Below, one piece after another: positions 62,053-64,000 of a stretch of DNA of 64,000 bases (position 1 is its first letter; each line of letters opens with the position of its first letter). The notes beneath the pieces were generated by a model. The model saw only the letters and a list, made by a program, of their open reading frames with translations, had not been told where the DNA came from and did not search any database. Source of the stretch: Cylindrobasidium torrendii FP15055 ss-10 (lineage: Eukaryota; Basidiomycota; Agaricomycetes; Agaricales; Physalacriaceae); contig KN880530.1 of NCBI GenBank assembly GCA_000934385.1, positions 1 through 64,000 of the forward strand, read 5' to 3'. The translations under genes and the position numbers were made by a program.

Positions 62053-63980
62053 ATGGCGTACTATCTCGGCGTTGACGTCGGGACCGGATCCGCGCGCGCC
62101 TCGCTCGTCTCGCACGATGGAAAGACCGTCGCGTCCTACACGAAAGAGACCACAACCTGGCGCGACCACGATGATCACCACATCTTCGAGCAATCTTCCA
62201 ACAACATCTGGGAGTCCATCTCTATCTGTATCAAAGAGTGTCTATCGCAATCCAAAATATCCCCATCCAATGTCAAGGGCCTTGGCTTTGACGCCACCTG
62301 CTCGCTGGCCGTTACCGACTTCAATGGCGAGCCCATCTCCGTCAGCAAAGGTGATGCGCTTGGCACTCCTGGAAATCGCAACGTTATTCTGTGGGCGGAC
62401 CATCGAGCTGAGAAGGAGGCCGACCTCATCAACAGTACTGGCTCAGTTGTCCTTGATTACGTCGGTGGTACAATGAGTGTGCGTATTGCGCATCATACTC
62501 CCTTTTGGCGCGCGCTGATATCGTCACAGCTGGAGATGGAAATTCCAAAAGTCCTCTGGTTGAAGAATCATATGGACCCAAAGCGTTTCTCCAACTGCCA
62601 ATTCTTCGATCTCCCCGACTGGCTCACCTATCGTGCTACCGCTGATACTACACGCTCGTCTTGCTCCGTCACCTGCAAATGCTCCTTCGTCCCTAACAGT
62701 GGATGGCAGCCCGATTTCTTCAGGAAAATCGGTCTGGATGAACTTGTCGACCGCGAGTACGCTCAAGTTGGAGCCAAGGACATGAATGTGCTCACGGCTG
62801 GAATGCCCGTCGGCAAAGGGCTTTCCAAAGGTGCCGCAGAAGAGCTCGGCCTCGTCGAAGGTACACCCGTTGGAAGTGGTGTCATTGATGCGTACGCTGG
62901 GTGGCTGGGTACTGTCGCGGCGAAGAGCACCACCAAGGATGGCAAGGTCGCCTTCGACAGGCCTGGATTTGAGGAAGCAGGACATCGCCTGGCAGCCGTT
63001 GCTGGTACAAGTACATGTCATATTGCCCAAAGCCCTGAGGGTGTCTTCGTGAACGGTGTTTGGGGGCCGTACAAGGCGCGTAGTGTCTTCTGGCCCACTC
63101 TATTTACTGACATTCGAATAGGACCCTGTGTTCCGTGGTTGGTGGATGAACGAGGGTGGCCAGTCCTCTACCGGGCAACTCATCGACTTCATGCTCACAA
63201 CTCATGCATCATACCCCAAGCTCGTTGAACTCGGCAAGGAGCGCAACAAGAACATCCATATCGGTACGTGTGCGACGCGTTTGGCTTGCTCTTTTTTGAC
63301 CATTCTTTCAAGTTTTGCAAGAGCTACTTGAAGAGCTTCGCGTGAGGGACAAAGTCGAAAGTTTGACGGAGCTCACGAAGGATCTTCATTTCTATCCCGA
63401 CCTTCACGGCAACCGCTCTCCGCTGGCCGATTCGCGAATGCGCGGCTCACTAGTTGGCATCACTTTGGACTCCGGTGTGCATGACCTGGCGCGCAAGTAC
63501 AACGTGACAATCGAGTCTATTGCTCTACAGACGCGCCACATTGTTGAGGACATGAATCAGGCTGGCCACAAGATTACCGCTATCTACATGTCGGGCGGAC
63601 AGGCGAAGAACATCCCGATGATGCAACTCTTCGCAGATACGTGTGGGATGCCCGTCGTCCTACCGTTTGACCACGCCGGCGCTGTTGTTCTTGGGTCTGC
63701 AATGCTCGGTCGTCTGGCGTCCGAGGCGCAAGGTAAAGGTGTGCTGGGCGAGAAGGAGCAGGGGGAATTGCTATGGAAGATCATGGTGCGCTCTGAATCT
63801 GCAGCAACTTTACCATACTGACAAGTACTTCAGGTGGAGATGACGCCTCCTGGGACCACTGTCCTTCCCAGTGCATCAGACAGAGTCAAGAAGTTGCTGG
63901 AGGCAAAATACAAGATCTTCAAAGAGGCCATCGACGTCCAGCGCAGATGGCGAAAGATGATTGAGGAGGCATCGGCTTAA
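62053..63980 (+). CDS. FGGY: FGGY-family pentulose kinase (D-ribulokinase type)
   Basis: Phosphorylates a ketopentose, probably D-ribulose as human FGGY and yeast YDR109C do. ATG 62053 (MAYYLGVDVGTGSARASLVS) holds the phosphate-1 loop. GLGFDATCSLAV, NVILWADHRAEKEAD, LEMEIPKVLWLKNHM, FDLPDWLTYRATAD and GSGVIDAYAGWLGTV follow, then an AGTSTCHIAQ phosphate-2 loop and IYMSGGQAKNIPMMQLFADT with DHAGAVVLGSAML of the C-terminal lobe. The DHR-A pattern and long length fit the ribulokinase branch better than glycerol or xylulose kinases. Introns are at about 62478-62530, 63077-63121, 63265-63312 and one near 63785-63833. It ends MIEEASA, TAA 63978-63980, so the gene is complete. About 590 residues. 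Confidence 0.9.
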
Positions 63981-64000
63981 GGCATCGGAAAGCAATCTGC

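Overview
This window is nuclear DNA of a filamentous basidiomycete, most likely an Agaricomycete. The evidence is dense gene packing on both strands, genes broken by many introns of about 45-65 bases, mostly GT-AG with CTNAY-type branch sites, and single-copy proteins with fungal architecture. Protein-coding regions were assembled by joining conserved blocks across splice sites. Where all exons were traced the evidence says so; otherwise only the outer limits are firm. No rRNA, intact tRNA, complete transposon, CRISPR array or prokaryotic operon was seen.

Layout. 0-8.4 kb: a coiled-coil protein, the eIF2alpha kinase GCN2, and a seven-beta-strand lysine methyltransferase. 8.7-15.4 kb: two tandem paralogous SF1 helicases on the minus strand, each with an N-terminal domain resembling a decayed DEDD exonuclease. 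15.9-22.7 kb: the repair endonuclease RAD2/XPG, complex I subunit NDUFB8 and a SAM methyltransferase. 22.7-24.4 kb: a gene-poor gap. 24.4-28.3 kb: two secreted enzymes, a type-B carboxylesterase and a PL1 pectate lyase. 28.4-32.8 kb: a small mitochondrial protein, PP2A catalytic subunit and CCT5. 33.3-38.1 kb: a basic orphan protein, EFM4, PAM18/TIM14 and IML2/TTC39. 38.5-42.4 kb: an Argonaute. 43.3-48.7 kb: a very long PH-domain protein of the Caf120 type. 49.2-64 kb: a citrate synthase without a presequence, two GPI-type surface proteins, the KEOPS subunit Pcc1, a PA2G4/EBP1 homologue, an alpha/beta hydrolase, a proline iminopeptidase and an FGGY-family pentulose kinase.

Most genes are housekeeping. 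Translation and its control are strongly represented (GCN2, two elongation-factor-type methyltransferases, Pcc1, PA2G4). The co-occurrence of an Argonaute with two exonuclease-like/SF1 helicase fusions is the most interesting functional lead, though they lie 23 kb apart. The most solid sequence-level findings concern splicing: GC-AG introns in PP2A and CCT5 and probably in the small mitochondrial gene; a PP2A stop codon alone in a 3-base exon; a 9-base microexon inside a mitochondrial presequence; and a Pcc1 first coding exon of 5 bases.
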